Assembly: GCA_002389645.1 (NCBI GenBank)
Contig: DGQE01000034.1
Coordinates: forward strand, 101,563-165,562
Length of the DNA: 64,000 nucleotides
Direction of reading: 5' to 3'
From: Flavobacteriales bacterium UBA4422
Lineage (GTDB): Bacteria > Bacteroidota > Bacteroidia > Flavobacteriales_G > Salibacteraceae
The notes below the pieces were generated by a model. The model saw only the letters and a program-made list of their open reading frames with translations. It had not been told where the DNA came from and ran no database searches. Shown piece after piece: positions 51,411 to 61,305 of the stretch. The position numbers were made by a program, and so were the translations under genes. How positions within the stretch are numbered: the stretch's first letter is position 1; every line of letters begins with the position of its first letter.

Positions 51411-53681
51411 ATGATCTTTGATTTGGACATGATAAAGGCTGTATATGCTAAATACCCAGAGCGTATTGCTGCGGCTAGACAACTTTTGAATAAACCTCTT
51501 ACTCTTTCTGAGAAAATACTCTACGCTCATTTATGGGATGGAGCAGCGAATGAAGAATTTTCTAGAGGAAAAAGTTACGTTGATTTTGCGCCAGACAGAG
51601 TCGCAATGCAAGATGCAACTGCTCAAATGGCTTTGTTGCAATTTATGCAAGCAGGCAAGCCAACTGCTGCAGTGCCTTCGACAGTGCATGCCGATCACCT
51701 CATTCAAGCGAGAATTGGTGCAGATAAAGATCTTCAAGAAGCAATAAACAAGAATAATGAGGTGTTCAACTTCTTATCTTCTGTTTCCAGTAAATATGGA
51801 ATCGGATTTTGGAAGCCTGGCGCAGGTATCATCCATCAAGTTGTTTTAGAAAACTATGCATTCCCAGGTGGAATGATGATTGGAACCGATAGTCACACTG
51901 TGAATGCAGGTGGTTTAGGAATGGTTGCAATTGGAGTTGGTGGTGCTGATGCCGTTGATGTAATGGCTGGAATGGCTTGGGAGCTTAAGTTTCCTAAGTT
52001 AATCGGAGTGAAATTAACCGGTAAGTTGAGCGGATGGACAGCACCAAAGGACATTATTTTGAAAGTTGCTGGTATCCTGACTGTGAAAGGAGGAACGGGT
52101 TGCATCGTTGAGTATTTTGGCGAAGGCGCTAAATCTCTTTCATGTACTGGAAAAGGAACCATTTGCAATATGGGTGCTGAGATTGGAGCTACTACATCAA
52201 CATTTGGTTATGACGATAGCATGAGAAGATATCTATCTGCAACAGGTCGTCAAGAGGTTGTGGAATTAGCTGATCAAATTGCAGAGCATTTGACTGGCGA
52301 TGATGAAGTTTATGCAAACCCAGAAAAGTATTTTGATCAAGTAATTGAAATTAACCTTGATGAGTTAGAGCCACATATCAATGGTCCGTTCACGCCAGAT
52401 TTAGCAACTCCAGTTTCAAAAATGAAAGAGGTGTTGAATGGAAAAGATTGGCCGCAGGATGTAGAGTGGGGATTGATTGGATCTTGCACCAATAGTTCTT
52501 ATGAAGATATTAGTCGAGCAGCATCAATTGCCAAGCAGGCCGTTGACAAAGGCTTAAAGCCTAAAGCTGAATTCGGAATCAATCCAGGTTCAGAGCAAGT
52601 TCGATATACAATCGACCGTGATGGTTTCATTAATATTTTTGAGCAATTAGGTGCTATGGTATTTACCAACGCTTGTGGACCTTGTATCGGACAATGGGAT
52701 CGAGCGGGAGCAGATGAAGGCAAGAAGAACTCTATTGTGCATTCTTTCAATAGAAACTTCTCGAAAAGAGCAGATGGAAACCCTAACACGCATGCATTTG
52801 TGACTTCCCCAGAAATGGTAGCTGCCATTGCAATTAGTGGCAAGCTAGATTTCAATCCAATTACAGATATATTAACAAACGACAAAGGTGAGGAAGTGAA
52901 GTTTGAAGACCCAACAGGGTTTGAACTACCACCAAAAGGTTTTGATGTAGAAGACCCAGGGTATCAAGCGCCTGCCGAGAATGGTGGCGGTGTTGAGATT
53001 ATTGTGAATTCAGATTCTTCACGCCTTCAATTGCTTGAGCCATTTGAAGGGTGGAAAGGAAATAACATTAACGGAGCTAAGCTATTAATCAAAGCATTCG
53101 GGAAATGTACGACTGATCACATATCTATGGCAGGTCCATGGTTGAGATACAGAGGTCATTTAGATAACATTTCAAATAACTTGTTGATTGGTGCAGTCAA
53201 TGCATTTGGAGGAGCTACCAACGAAGTTGTGAATCAATTGTCTGGCGAAAAGATGGAAGTTCCTGCTTCAGCAAGAGCTTACAAAGCAGCTAATGTTCCG
53301 TCAATTGTTGTTGGAGATCACAATTATGGTGAAGGTTCTTCAAGAGAACATGCAGCAATGGAGCCACGTCACCTTGGTGTGATAGCTGTCATTGTTAAGT
53401 CCTTTGCAAGGATTCACGAGACAAACTTGAAAAAGCAAGGAATGCTTGGTTTGACGTTCGTGAATGAAGCTGATTACGATAAGGTCTTAGAGGACGATAC
53501 ATTTAACTTTATTGACCTTGAGCATTTCTCTCCAGAGAAGAATCTAACTCTTGAGGTTGTTCATGCAGACGGCTCTAAAGATTTAATTGCCTTAGCGCAT
53601 ACGTATAATCAAGCACAGATTGATTGGTTCAAGGCAGGCAGTGCATTGAATCTGATCAAAAGACAAGCTTCTTCTAATTAA
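51411..53681 (+). CDS. acn: Aconitate hydratase
   Basis: Interconverts citrate and isocitrate in the TCA cycle. 756 residues, close to the mitochondrial-type aconitases rather than the longer AcnA. The [4Fe-4S] ligands are Cys359 in GSCTNSSYED and Cys422 and Cys425 in NACGPCIGQWD. The swivelling C-terminal domain has VGDHNYGEGSSREHAAMEPR. It starts about 65 bases after the rplI terminator, so it has its own, unclear promoter; hemE follows after 26 bases and may be co-transcribed. Confidence 0.96.
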   Translation: MIFDLDMIKAVYAKYPERIAAARQLLNKPLTLSEKILYAHLWDGAANEEFSRGKSYVDFAPDRVAMQDATAQMALLQFMQAGKPTAAVPSTVHADHLIQARIGADKDLQEAINKNNEVFNFLSSVSSKYGIGFWKPGAGIIHQVVLENYAFPGGMMIGTDSHTVNAGGLGMVAIGVGGADAVDVMAGMAWELKFPKLIGVKLTGKLSGWTAPKDIILKVAGILTVKGGTGCIVEYFGEGAKSLSCTGKGTICNMGAEIGATTSTFGYDDSMRRYLSATGRQEVVELADQIAEHLTGDDEVYANPEKYFDQVIEINLDELEPHINGPFTPDLATPVSKMKEVLNGKDWPQDVEWGLIGSCTNSSYEDISRAASIAKQAVDKGLKPKAEFGINPGSEQVRYTIDRDGFINIFEQLGAMVFTNACGPCIGQWDRAGADEGKKNSIVHSFNRNFSKRADGNPNTHAFVTSPEMVAAIAISGKLDFNPITDILTNDKGEEVKFEDPTGFELPPKGFDVEDPGYQAPAENGGGVEIIVNSDSSRLQLLEPFEGWKGNNINGAKLLIKAFGKCTTDHISMAGPWLRYRGHLDNISNNLLIGAVNAFGGATNEVVNQLSGEKMEVPASARAYKAANVPSIVVGDHNYGEGSSREHAAMEPRHLGVIAVIVKSFARIHETNLKKQGMLGLTFVNEADYDKVLEDDTFNFIDLEHFSPEKNLTLEVVHADGSKDLIALAHTYNQAQIDWFKAGSALNLIKRQASSN

Positions 53682-53707
53682 TTGGATTCATTGTTATATT
53701 AGAATCA

Positions 53708-54724
53708 GTGCAGAACGATTTAATTATTCGAGCGGCTCAGGGAGAAAAAACCGAGCGCAGCCCTGTTTGGGTCATGCGGCAGGCAGGACGAATTCTTCCA
53801 GAGTATCGTGAGCTAAGAGCAGGACTTTCAGGGTTTAAAGAATTGGTGGAAACTCCAGATCTAGCGGCTGAAGTTACTGTTCAACCAGTAGACATACTTG
53901 GCGTAGATGCTGCAATTATTTTCTCCGATATATTGGTTGTTCCAGATGCCATGGGACTACCGTATGAAATGATCAAAGGCAAAGGCCCACACTTTCCAGA
54001 AGTGGTGAAGAACGAAGCAGATGTTGCTAAGCTCAATGTTATCAATGGGGAGGAGCTTACTTATGTATACGATGCGATTAAGGAAACAGTAAAGCGCTTA
54101 AATGGCCGAGTTCCAGTGATAGGTTTTGCTGGTGCGCCATTTACGATTCTTTGCTACATGATTGAAGGGCAAGGAAGCAAGACATTTTCGAATGCTCGCA
54201 AGTGGCTGCATGCAAATCCGAAGGAAAGTCATGTGTTGCTTGAGAAGATTACATCTTCTACTATTAATTATCTGAAGCTACAAATTGAAGCTGGTGTCTC
54301 GTTATACCAGGTGTTTGATTCATGGGCTGGCGTGTTGAGTGAAGATCTTTATCGAGAGTTTTGCATGCCGTACTTAAATCGAATTGCGGAAGAGGTTAAC
54401 AATGTTCCAAATATTGTTTTCGCGAAAGGAGCTCATTTCGCGATGAAGGACTTAATGAACAGTTCATACAATGCAGTTGGTTTAGATTGGAGTCTAGATC
54501 CATCAAAGATTAGATCGATTAATTCTTCTATGGTTCTTCAAGGAAATCTTGACCCTACATTGCTCTATGCTAGTGAGGAAGTGATCGTGCAAAAGACTAA
54601 TGAGATGTTAAGATCATTTGCAGGAGGTGGTCACATTGCTAATTTGGGCCATGGAGTTTATCCTGATACGGATTGGAGGAAAGTTAAATTGTTCATCGAT
54701 ACTATTAAATCAAGCAAGAATTAA
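53708..54724 (+). CDS. hemE: Uroporphyrinogen decarboxylase
   Basis: Decarboxylates uroporphyrinogen III to coproporphyrinogen III in heme synthesis. 338 residues. The N-terminal motif PVWVMRQAGRILPEYRELR (21-39) holds the conserved catalytic Arg and the substrate loop, and GFAGAPFTILCYMIEGQGSK is the second signature. Start is GTG at 53708. It follows acn by 26 bases and the OmpA-family gene starts 10 bases after its stop. Confidence 0.95.
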   Translation: MQNDLIIRAAQGEKTERSPVWVMRQAGRILPEYRELRAGLSGFKELVETPDLAAEVTVQPVDILGVDAAIIFSDILVVPDAMGLPYEMIKGKGPHFPEVVKNEADVAKLNVINGEELTYVYDAIKETVKRLNGRVPVIGFAGAPFTILCYMIEGQGSKTFSNARKWLHANPKESHVLLEKITSSTINYLKLQIEAGVSLYQVFDSWAGVLSEDLYREFCMPYLNRIAEEVNNVPNIVFAKGAHFAMKDLMNSSYNAVGLDWSLDPSKIRSINSSMVLQGNLDPTLLYASEEVIVQKTNEMLRSFAGGGHIANLGHGVYPDTDWRKVKLFIDTIKSSKN

Positions 54725-54734
54725 AATCATAATA

Positions 54735-55877
54735 ATGAAACGAATATTTTCATTCATCACATTAATGTCAATAGCGGCTTCAACGGCTTTTTCACAAGGC
54801 AATCTTGTACAAAACGGAAGCTTTGAGTCAGTGTCTAAAAAAATAAAAGAAGCTGGATCTATCACTTACGCTTATCCATGGACTTCTGCTACAGATAATA
54901 AGCCGGATCTTTTTAACCCAAGATCTAAAGGAGAGGACTGGGGAGTGCCAATGAATCTTTATGGAGATGCTGAGCCAAAAGATGGCAATGGATATGCTGG
55001 CGTTAATATGTATTCTTACAAGGATGCAGAGCCAAGAACGTACCTTCAAATTAAATTAAGTTCGACTTTAGAAGAAGAAAAGGTTTATTGTGTCAAGATG
55101 AGTGTAATGTTGGGTCTATTATCAAAGTATGCCTGTAACAATCTTGGTATGTATTTAAGCGATAAGCCAATGGATATAGAAGCCCTGGACGCAGATGCGA
55201 TTACACCACAGATTATTCATTCTCAGAATAAAGTATTTTCAGAGCAGTTTGACTGGGAGGATATTTGTCATACGTTTATTGCAAATGGAGGCGAAAGATA
55301 TTTGACGATTGGAAACTTTGCCCCTACATCTGAAACTGAAGAAGAGAAGATTAGAAAGCCAAAAGGGATTATTGGAACTCAATCGCGTAACGCTTATTAC
55401 TATATTGATGATGTCTCAGTTATGAATATGGCTGGAGTAGAATCTTGCGATTGTGAAGTTGATGCAAGTGGAAGTTCTCTTCAGGTTAAATATTCGAAAG
55501 AGGTAAGTTCTGACATGGAACTTGACGTAACTGAGGATATTGAAATGTCAAGGATTTACTTTGACGAAGGCAGCGCTGCTATAAAAGAAGATGCTAAAAT
55601 TGATATGCAGAAAGTTGCTACTCTTCTTAATGAGCACCCAAAGTACAAGGTGAAAATTACTGGACATACTGATCCTATTGAAGAGGTTAAAGTAACTGGT
55701 GATGTTTCTTTACAGCGCGCTCAAAACGTGAAGAATGAGTTGGTGAAACTTGGTGCTTATGAGAATAAGTTGCTTATAGTAGGAGTTCAAGATTTTGATC
55801 CAGCAACTGAAGATGCCTCAGTAGCAGGACAAGCACAAAATAGACGAGTTGTTTTTGAGGTTATCAGTAAAGACTAA
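54735..55877 (+). CDS. OmpA-family outer-membrane protein
   Basis: A 380-residue exported protein from the ATG at 54735 (signal peptide MKRIFSFITLMSIAASTAFS); the earlier open frame inside hemE is not used. The N-terminal 250 residues are a beta-rich part with LVQNGSFESVSKKIKEAGS and GERYLTIGNFAPTSETEEEK, similar to carbohydrate- or protein-binding domains. The C-terminal OmpA/MotB-like peptidoglycan-binding domain starts near SRIYFDEGSAAIKEDAKIDM and holds the typical ITGHTD and QNRRVVFEV. It probably ties the envelope to the wall. A terminator follows, closing the acn-hemE-OmpA stretch. Confidence 0.88.
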   Translation: MKRIFSFITLMSIAASTAFSQGNLVQNGSFESVSKKIKEAGSITYAYPWTSATDNKPDLFNPRSKGEDWGVPMNLYGDAEPKDGNGYAGVNMYSYKDAEPRTYLQIKLSSTLEEEKVYCVKMSVMLGLLSKYACNNLGMYLSDKPMDIEALDADAITPQIIHSQNKVFSEQFDWEDICHTFIANGGERYLTIGNFAPTSETEEEKIRKPKGIIGTQSRNAYYYIDDVSVMNMAGVESCDCEVDASGSSLQVKYSKEVSSDMELDVTEDIEMSRIYFDEGSAAIKEDAKIDMQKVATLLNEHPKYKVKITGHTDPIEEVKVTGDVSLQRAQNVKNELVKLGAYENKLLIVGVQDFDPATEDASVAGQAQNRRVVFEVISKD

Positions 55878-55900
55878 TTCTTTAGAATAAATAAAAAGAA

Positions 55901-55926
55901 AAAGCCTCGAGAGATCGAGGCCTTTC
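55901..55926 (+). terminator. Intrinsic terminator after OmpA-family gene
   Basis: A perfect 7-bp stem, GCCTCGA paired with TCGAGGC around loop GAGA, followed by CTTTCTATTTT. The T run is imperfect but the hairpin is strong. Confidence 0.8.
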
Positions 55927-55944
55927 TATTTTCGCTATTCGCAG

Positions 55945-57246
55945 ATGATAAAAAAGAATGATAAGCAGACCATTAGAGCATGGGCCTTTTATGACTGGGC
56001 CAATTCTGCATACAATCTTGTAATTAGTACAGCGATATTTCCAATTTTCTATCAGAAGATGACATCCTCCGTGGATGCAAATGGAATTACAAATGAAAAA
56101 GTGAGCTTTTTCGGAATGGAATTTATCAATACTGAGATATATAGCTATGTAGTCTCGTTTTCATTCTTGATTGTTAGTGCGATATCACCTATTCTTTCAG
56201 GTATTGCCGATTATTCAGGCAGTAAGAAGTCCTTCCTAAAGTTTTTCTGTTATTTAGGCTCACTCGGTTGTGCACTTTTATTCTTCTTTGATGTTGATCA
56301 CTTAGAACTTTCAATGGTCTTTGTGATGATAGCGAGTATTGGTTTTTGGGGTAGTCTTGTTTTCTACAATGCCTTTCTGCCAGAGGTTGCTGATTATGTA
56401 CATCATGATAAAGTGAGTGCGCAAGGATTTGCCTACGGATATGTTGGGAGTTCCCTGTTGCTTGTAGCGATTTTAATTTTGATACAAACCAATACTATGC
56501 CAGCGAAATTTGCTTTCCCAATGGTAGCTATTTGGTGGGCTGGGTTTGCCCAAATAACCTATTACTACCTTCCCAATAATGTATATGATCGACATCCAAA
56601 AGAAAAAGGAATCATTTGGAAAGGATACGAAGAGCTGCGTAAGGTGTGGTTTGAACTTAAAGATCAAGTCAACCTTAGAAGATTTCTTCGTTCATTTTTC
56701 GTGTACAGCATGGGCGTTCAAACCGTTGTGATAATGGCCGTTTTGTTTGCGAATAAAGAAATTGAGTGGGGAGATCAAGGAGAGTCAGGGTTGATCATAA
56801 GTGTGCTTATTATTCAATTCATTGCTGTTTTCGGAGCGTATGCTTTTGCAGGATTGTCTAAGAAATTGGGTAATATTAAGGTGTTAGGTATGGCGCTTGT
56901 TATTTGGATCTTTATTTGTTTCGCAGCCTATTTCATTACCACGCCCACTCATTTTTACTTTTTGGCTGCATTAGTTGGTTTAGTAATGGGTGGAATTCAA
57001 GCATTATCCCGATCAACATACTCGAAAATGCTTCCAGAAACTCAAGATCACGCCTCCTATTTTAGTTTTTATGATGTGCTAGAAAAGCTAGGAATTGTGG
57101 TCGGAACCTTCCTTTTTGGTTTTATTGAAGGCATGACATCAAGTATGAGGAATTCAGCATTGGTTTTAATGGGCTTTTTTATCGTTGGTTTATTACTTCT
57201 TTTCATGATTAAACCTCATAAGAGCATTTCACCTAGAACAGATTAA
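55945..57246 (+). CDS. MFS transporter, UMF1 family
   Basis: A 433-residue integral membrane protein with about 12 segments. The start KKNDKQTIRAWAFYDWANSA is typical of the UMF1/Atg22-like family. Other blocks are SGIADYSGSKKSFLKF (loop 2-3) and GIQALSRSTYSKMLPETQDH. Family members are proposed exporters of amino acids or related compounds; the substrate here is unknown. It starts about 20 bases after the terminator and is followed within ten bases by lhgO, so the two probably share one message. Confidence 0.88.
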   Translation: MIKKNDKQTIRAWAFYDWANSAYNLVISTAIFPIFYQKMTSSVDANGITNEKVSFFGMEFINTEIYSYVVSFSFLIVSAISPILSGIADYSGSKKSFLKFFCYLGSLGCALLFFFDVDHLELSMVFVMIASIGFWGSLVFYNAFLPEVADYVHHDKVSAQGFAYGYVGSSLLLVAILILIQTNTMPAKFAFPMVAIWWAGFAQITYYYLPNNVYDRHPKEKGIIWKGYEELRKVWFELKDQVNLRRFLRSFFVYSMGVQTVVIMAVLFANKEIEWGDQGESGLIISVLIIQFIAVFGAYAFAGLSKKLGNIKVLGMALVIWIFICFAAYFITTPTHFYFLAALVGLVMGGIQALSRSTYSKMLPETQDHASYFSFYDVLEKLGIVVGTFLFGFIEGMTSSMRNSALVLMGFFIVGLLLLFMIKPHKSISPRTD

Positions 57247-57256
57247 TAGATTTTCA

Positions 57257-58474
57257 GTGATAGCAGAATTTGACATTGCAATAGTTGGTGGCGGAATAGT
57301 AGGAGTCGCAACAGCACATAAACTTCAGAAAGCATACCCTGAATCAAGTATAGCCTTGATTGAAAAAGAATCTAAGTTGGCTCATCATCAAACTGGAAAT
57401 AATTCTGGTGTTATCCATTCAGGTATCTATTATAAACCAGGTTCCTATAAAGCCAAGCTGTGTGTTGATGGCAGACGTGAATTAGTGGAGTTTGCTAAGG
57501 AGCATAATATTGCTCACGACATTTGCGGAAAGATTGTCGTTGCGACAGATAAAAGTGAATTACCTCATCTTGATTTTATTTATGACAGAGGGATTCAAAA
57601 TGGAGTGGAAGGAGTAGAACGCATCACACCAGAACAAATCACAGAAATAGAGCCTCATTGCAAAGGTATTGCTGGTATTCGAGTTGCATGCACAGGAATC
57701 ATTGATTATCGAGCTACAACAGAGAAATTGGGAGAGCTACTTGAAAGCCAACAAGCTAAAAGTAGAATTTTGCTCAATCATGAGGTGAAACAAATTGAAC
57801 ACCAAGAAAGCTCAACGTTACTAAAAACAAGTAGGGGAGATATTAGGGCGAAATATGTCATTTTTTGTGGAGGTCTTCAAGCCGATCGATTGGCTAAAAA
57901 GGCAGATGTGAAATTGGACATGACAGTGCTTGGATTTAGAGGTGATTATTTTGTATTGTCAGATAAAGCGAAGCATAAAGTGAAGAACTTAATCTATCCA
58001 GTTCCTAATCCTAAATTTCCATTTCTAGGTGTACATTTTACAAGAATGATTGATGGAGATGTGGAGTGCGGACCAAATGCTGTGTTTGTTTTCAAACGGG
58101 AAGGTTATAAAAAGACTGACTTTGATCTACGTGACACAGCAGATGCTTTAGAATACGCAGGAACTTGGAAGTTTTTCGCTAAGCATTGGCGTTACGGGAT
58201 CGAAGAATATAGAAGAGCATTTTCAAAAAGGCTGTTCTTAGGCACTCTTCAACGACTGATTCCAGACCTGAAGATGGAAGATTTAGCTGAGGAAAGAGCC
58301 GGAGTTCGCGCTATGGCTCTTAGTAATACAGGGGATATGATCGATGATTTCAAAATTGAATTCAAAGATAATTGCATTCACGTGTTGAATGCACCAAGTC
58401 CTGCTGCCACAGCTTGTTTGGCAATTGGAGAAGAGGTGAGAAAAATGGCTTCAGATTACTTTAAGCTTGATTAG
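57257..58474 (+). CDS. lhgO: L-2-hydroxyglutarate oxidase
   Basis: An FAD enzyme that oxidises L-2-hydroxyglutarate back to 2-oxoglutarate, a repair step for a side product of TCA enzymes. 405 residues. FAD-binding motif IAIVGGGIVGVATAHKLQ is at 7-24, followed by HHQTGNNSGVIHSGIYYKPG and YCGGLQADRLA-like sequence (FCGGLQADRLA). The start is GTG at 57257. It ends at TTAG shared with the convergent gene's stop. Confidence 0.93.
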   Translation: MIAEFDIAIVGGGIVGVATAHKLQKAYPESSIALIEKESKLAHHQTGNNSGVIHSGIYYKPGSYKAKLCVDGRRELVEFAKEHNIAHDICGKIVVATDKSELPHLDFIYDRGIQNGVEGVERITPEQITEIEPHCKGIAGIRVACTGIIDYRATTEKLGELLESQQAKSRILLNHEVKQIEHQESSTLLKTSRGDIRAKYVIFCGGLQADRLAKKADVKLDMTVLGFRGDYFVLSDKAKHKVKNLIYPVPNPKFPFLGVHFTRMIDGDVECGPNAVFVFKREGYKKTDFDLRDTADALEYAGTWKFFAKHWRYGIEEYRRAFSKRLFLGTLQRLIPDLKMEDLAEERAGVRAMALSNTGDMIDDFKIEFKDNCIHVLNAPSPAATACLAIGEEVRKMASDYFKLD

Positions 58475-59013
58475 CTCGAAATGCGATAATTTTCTTTGAT
58501 ATCGCTCCAGTTAAAGAGAAACTGATTGATTACTTCGTCTAACCGTTTTAAGAAAATCGGATTAGGAGTGTTCATATTTCTGAAGTAGTCTGACTGAAAC
58601 TGATTCAAATCGTATTTAAAAAACACTCCTTTTGACATCGCGTAGCGCGTGTTTTTTGAGGGGTGATTAATTCTAGACATCCACGATTGATACTTTGCAA
58701 TTGTTTCTTTCAGCGTCATAGGCTCTACAGATAAAGCAGTCCCTAATTTGCGATAGATCTTTTCCGTTATACGCACATCCTTTACAGAGTCAAAGTGCTC
58801 GCTCATCAGTTTGATATTTCCAGCAATCACAACCAACAGAAAGCGATCGTAATCTTCTTTAGAAATATTGGGTGTTTTGATGAACTCAGGGTCGTTATTG
58901 ATAATCTCAACTACATCCTGAAATCCTTCTTCTACGAGGCTTAGGATCGAGTTTACAAAGAAGTTGGCCAGCTGGTCTTCTGTGAGCTTTTTCTTTTTAA
59001 ATATCGTAAACAT
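58471..59013 (-). CDS. Conserved helical protein, unknown function
   Basis: A 180-residue soluble, mostly alpha-helical protein with a basic N-terminus (MFTIFKKKKLTEDQLANFFV). No signal peptide or membrane segment and no recognised domain. Features that could matter are DFLLVVIAGNIK-like core helix (DRFLLVVIAGNIKLMSEHFD) and NQFLFNWSDIKENYRIS at the C-terminus. Similar proteins seem confined to Bacteroidota as far as I can recall. Its stop codon overlaps the lhgO stop (TTAG). Confidence 0.6.
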   Translation of the reverse strand: MFTIFKKKKLTEDQLANFFVNSILSLVEEGFQDVVEIINNDPEFIKTPNISKEDYDRFLLVVIAGNIKLMSEHFDSVKDVRITEKIYRKLGTALSVEPMTLKETIAKYQSWMSRINHPSKNTRYAMSKGVFFKYDLNQFQSDYFRNMNTPNPIFLKRLDEVINQFLFNWSDIKENYRISS

Positions 59014-59047
59014 CTATTCTTTCCCGAGGTTGGTTCTTTAACTGAAC

Positions 59048-59055
59048 CAAATGTA
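59048..59055 (-). promoter_or_regulatory. -7 element ahead of the helical unknown
   Basis: Minus-strand TACATTTG, an exact TAnnTTTG match, about 34 bases before the ATG of the unknown gene. The -33 element is unclear. It shares a 220-base gap with the ppk1 promoter. Confidence 0.4.
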
Positions 59056-59188
59056 GACCTTTATAAATGCGGCTTTGAGGCGGCTTCGTGCATGCTTATC
59101 AACAGAGTTTTCAACGATGTTTTTTAGAATTGCATTATTTCTTTGTTCTCTCATTGTCAACAGATCGTTAAATGAACAAAGTGAACAG

Positions 59189-59219
59189 TTGCTGCACTGC
59201 AGCCTTCGACTTACCTTCG
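59189..59219 (+). promoter_or_regulatory. Promoter for ppk1-ppx-receiver operon
   Basis: TTG at 59189-59191, a 20-base spacer, then TACCTTCG at 59212-59219, one mismatch from TAnnTTTG. It lies 16 bases before the ppk1 ATG. No Pho-box-like repeat was seen. Confidence 0.45.
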
Positions 59220-59235
59220 TTCTTAATAGAATCTT

Positions 59236-61305
59236 ATGGCGGTAAAACCTAAAATAATTAATAGAGAAATTAGCTGGCTAGCTTTTAACGATAGGGTTTT
59301 GGCTGAAGCCGAAGACCAGACAGTTCCTCTTCTGGAGAGACTTAAATTTCTAGGTATTTTCTCTAATAATCGGGATGAGTTTTTTAGAGTGCGCGTAGCT
59401 TCTGTTAAACGTTGGGCTGCTTTGAATGAGAAAATTGAGTCGACTCATGATGACCCTAGAGATGTATTAGCTCAAATTCAACGAATCTCCATCGGTCAAC
59501 AACAGAAGTATGAACGTATTTATCAGGAGATACTTGAGGAATTAAGACAGAAGAATGTTTTCATTTTGAATGAAATGCAGTTTGACAGCTCACAGAAGGC
59601 TTTTGTAGAAGACTACTACAATGAAAAGGTTGACCCTGTTATTTCGCCCATAATGCTGGATCAAGTCAAAGGCTTTCCTCACTTGCGAGATAAAGCAATC
59701 TATTTAGCGGCTTGGTTGACCATTAGTAAAGAAGGAAAGAAAACTACACACCAATACTCTTTGGTAGAAGTTCCATCGTCACTTCCACGTTTTATTATGC
59801 TTCCCGAGCAAGATGGGAAAAAGTTTATCGTGATTCTTGATGATGTTATTCGACATAATTTGAAGTCTGTGTTTGAAGTGTTCAAGCCAACTAAAGTTGA
59901 TGCTTTTACTTTTAAAATCACGCGGGATGCTGAATTGGATTTAGACAATGATATTTCTAAGAGCTTTTTGGAAAAGATGAAAAAGAGCTTGAAGCAAAGA
60001 AGGCGAGGGGCTCCAGTTAGATTTGTTTTTGACGCAAGCATGCCAAAGGAAATGCAACGCTACTTGACCAAGAAAATGTCCTTGACCACTGATGAAGATG
60101 CATTTATTCCTGGTGGACGCTATCACAACTTGAAAGATTTGATGTCTTTTCCAAAGATCAACTTACCTAAAGCTTACTACAACAAGCTAGCACCGAATAA
60201 GCACCCGCACTTTGAAAAGTATGATAGCTATTTCACCGCTATCAAAAAGAAGGATGTTCTACTTCATTATCCTTATCAAAGTTTTAGTCATGTGATTGAT
60301 TTTTTGAAAGAGGCTGCATTAGATCCAGATGTAAAGTCAATCCGTATTTGTCTTTATCGTGTTGCCAGCAGAAGTAAGGTCATCAATGCGCTTATCAACG
60401 CTGCTCGAAATGGTAAAAAAGTAGTTGTAGTCTTCGAATTACAAGCCCGGTTTGATGAAGAAAACAACATCTATTGGTCTAATATTCTTGAAGACGAAGG
60501 TGTGAAGGTGTATTTCGGTTTTCCTGGAATGAAGGTGCACGGAAAAATTTGTTTGGTCACTCGAAAAGAGCACGGAGTCAATCAATATTATGCAAAAGTT
60601 GGAACAGGGAATTTTCATGAAGGAACATCTGGTTTGTATGGTGACTTGTCCCTAATGACTGCGCGTAAGGAAATTACAAGTGAAATACATAAGGTGTTTG
60701 ATTTGTTTGAAAATGCGATTTGGCCGAATTATCGATTTAAGCATTTGGTTCTATCGCCATTTTATTTGCGCAATAGGCTCATACGACTGATCAATGTTGA
60801 AATTCGAAATGCTAAGGCAGGAAAAGACGCTTACATAACATTAAAGTTGAATAGTCTTGTTGATAGTAACTTGATTAATAAGTTGTATCAAGCGAGCAAG
60901 GCTGGTGTAAAAGTCAACTTGATTATTCGTGGTATTTGTTCCTTGGTGCCAGGAGTGGAAGGTTTAAGTGAGAATATCAAAGTAATAAGCATCATTGATC
61001 GATTCCTCGAGCATGCAAGAATCTATGTGTTTTGCAACAATAGCGATCCTCTCTACTTTATTAGTAGCGCTGATTGGATGGTGCGAAATCTCGATAGACG
61101 AATAGAGGTTACTTGCCCTATTTATGAAACCTCTATAAAGAAAGAGATTGATGATGTGCTTTCAATTCAGTTTTCTGATAGTGTAAAAGCTCGGGTATTA
61201 ATGCCTGACGGGAAATATATAGTTGATAAAGCCGATAAGAAAAAGGATATTCGTTCTCAGTACTCGACACACGAGTATTACAAAAAGAAGAGCAAGCAAG
61301 AATGA
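59236..61305 (+). CDS. ppk1: Polyphosphate kinase, Ppk1 type
   Basis: Makes polyphosphate from ATP (reversible). 689 residues. The N-terminal INREISWLAFNDRVLAEAED is typical. The two phospholipase-D-like HxK sites that form the catalytic histidines are His435 in GMKVHGK and His593 in FLEHARIYVF. The middle DEDAFIPGGRYHNLKDLMSF region is also present. First gene of an operon: ppx overlaps by four bases (ATGA) and the receiver-domain gene follows. Confidence 0.96.
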   Translation: MAVKPKIINREISWLAFNDRVLAEAEDQTVPLLERLKFLGIFSNNRDEFFRVRVASVKRWAALNEKIESTHDDPRDVLAQIQRISIGQQQKYERIYQEILEELRQKNVFILNEMQFDSSQKAFVEDYYNEKVDPVISPIMLDQVKGFPHLRDKAIYLAAWLTISKEGKKTTHQYSLVEVPSSLPRFIMLPEQDGKKFIVILDDVIRHNLKSVFEVFKPTKVDAFTFKITRDAELDLDNDISKSFLEKMKKSLKQRRRGAPVRFVFDASMPKEMQRYLTKKMSLTTDEDAFIPGGRYHNLKDLMSFPKINLPKAYYNKLAPNKHPHFEKYDSYFTAIKKKDVLLHYPYQSFSHVIDFLKEAALDPDVKSIRICLYRVASRSKVINALINAARNGKKVVVVFELQARFDEENNIYWSNILEDEGVKVYFGFPGMKVHGKICLVTRKEHGVNQYYAKVGTGNFHEGTSGLYGDLSLMTARKEITSEIHKVFDLFENAIWPNYRFKHLVLSPFYLRNRLIRLINVEIRNAKAGKDAYITLKLNSLVDSNLINKLYQASKAGVKVNLIIRGICSLVPGVEGLSENIKVISIIDRFLEHARIYVFCNNSDPLYFISSADWMVRNLDRRIEVTCPIYETSIKKEIDDVLSIQFSDSVKARVLMPDGKYIVDKADKKKDIRSQYSTHEYYKKKSKQE

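Noticed and set aside
59032..59048. Hairpin GGTTC/GAACC between the helical unknown and ppk1
   Set aside because: Only five pairs with a seven-base loop and no T run on either strand, so not a terminator.
59096..59104. DnaA-box-like TTATCAACA upstream of ppk1
   Set aside because: One mismatch and isolated; no origin features around it.
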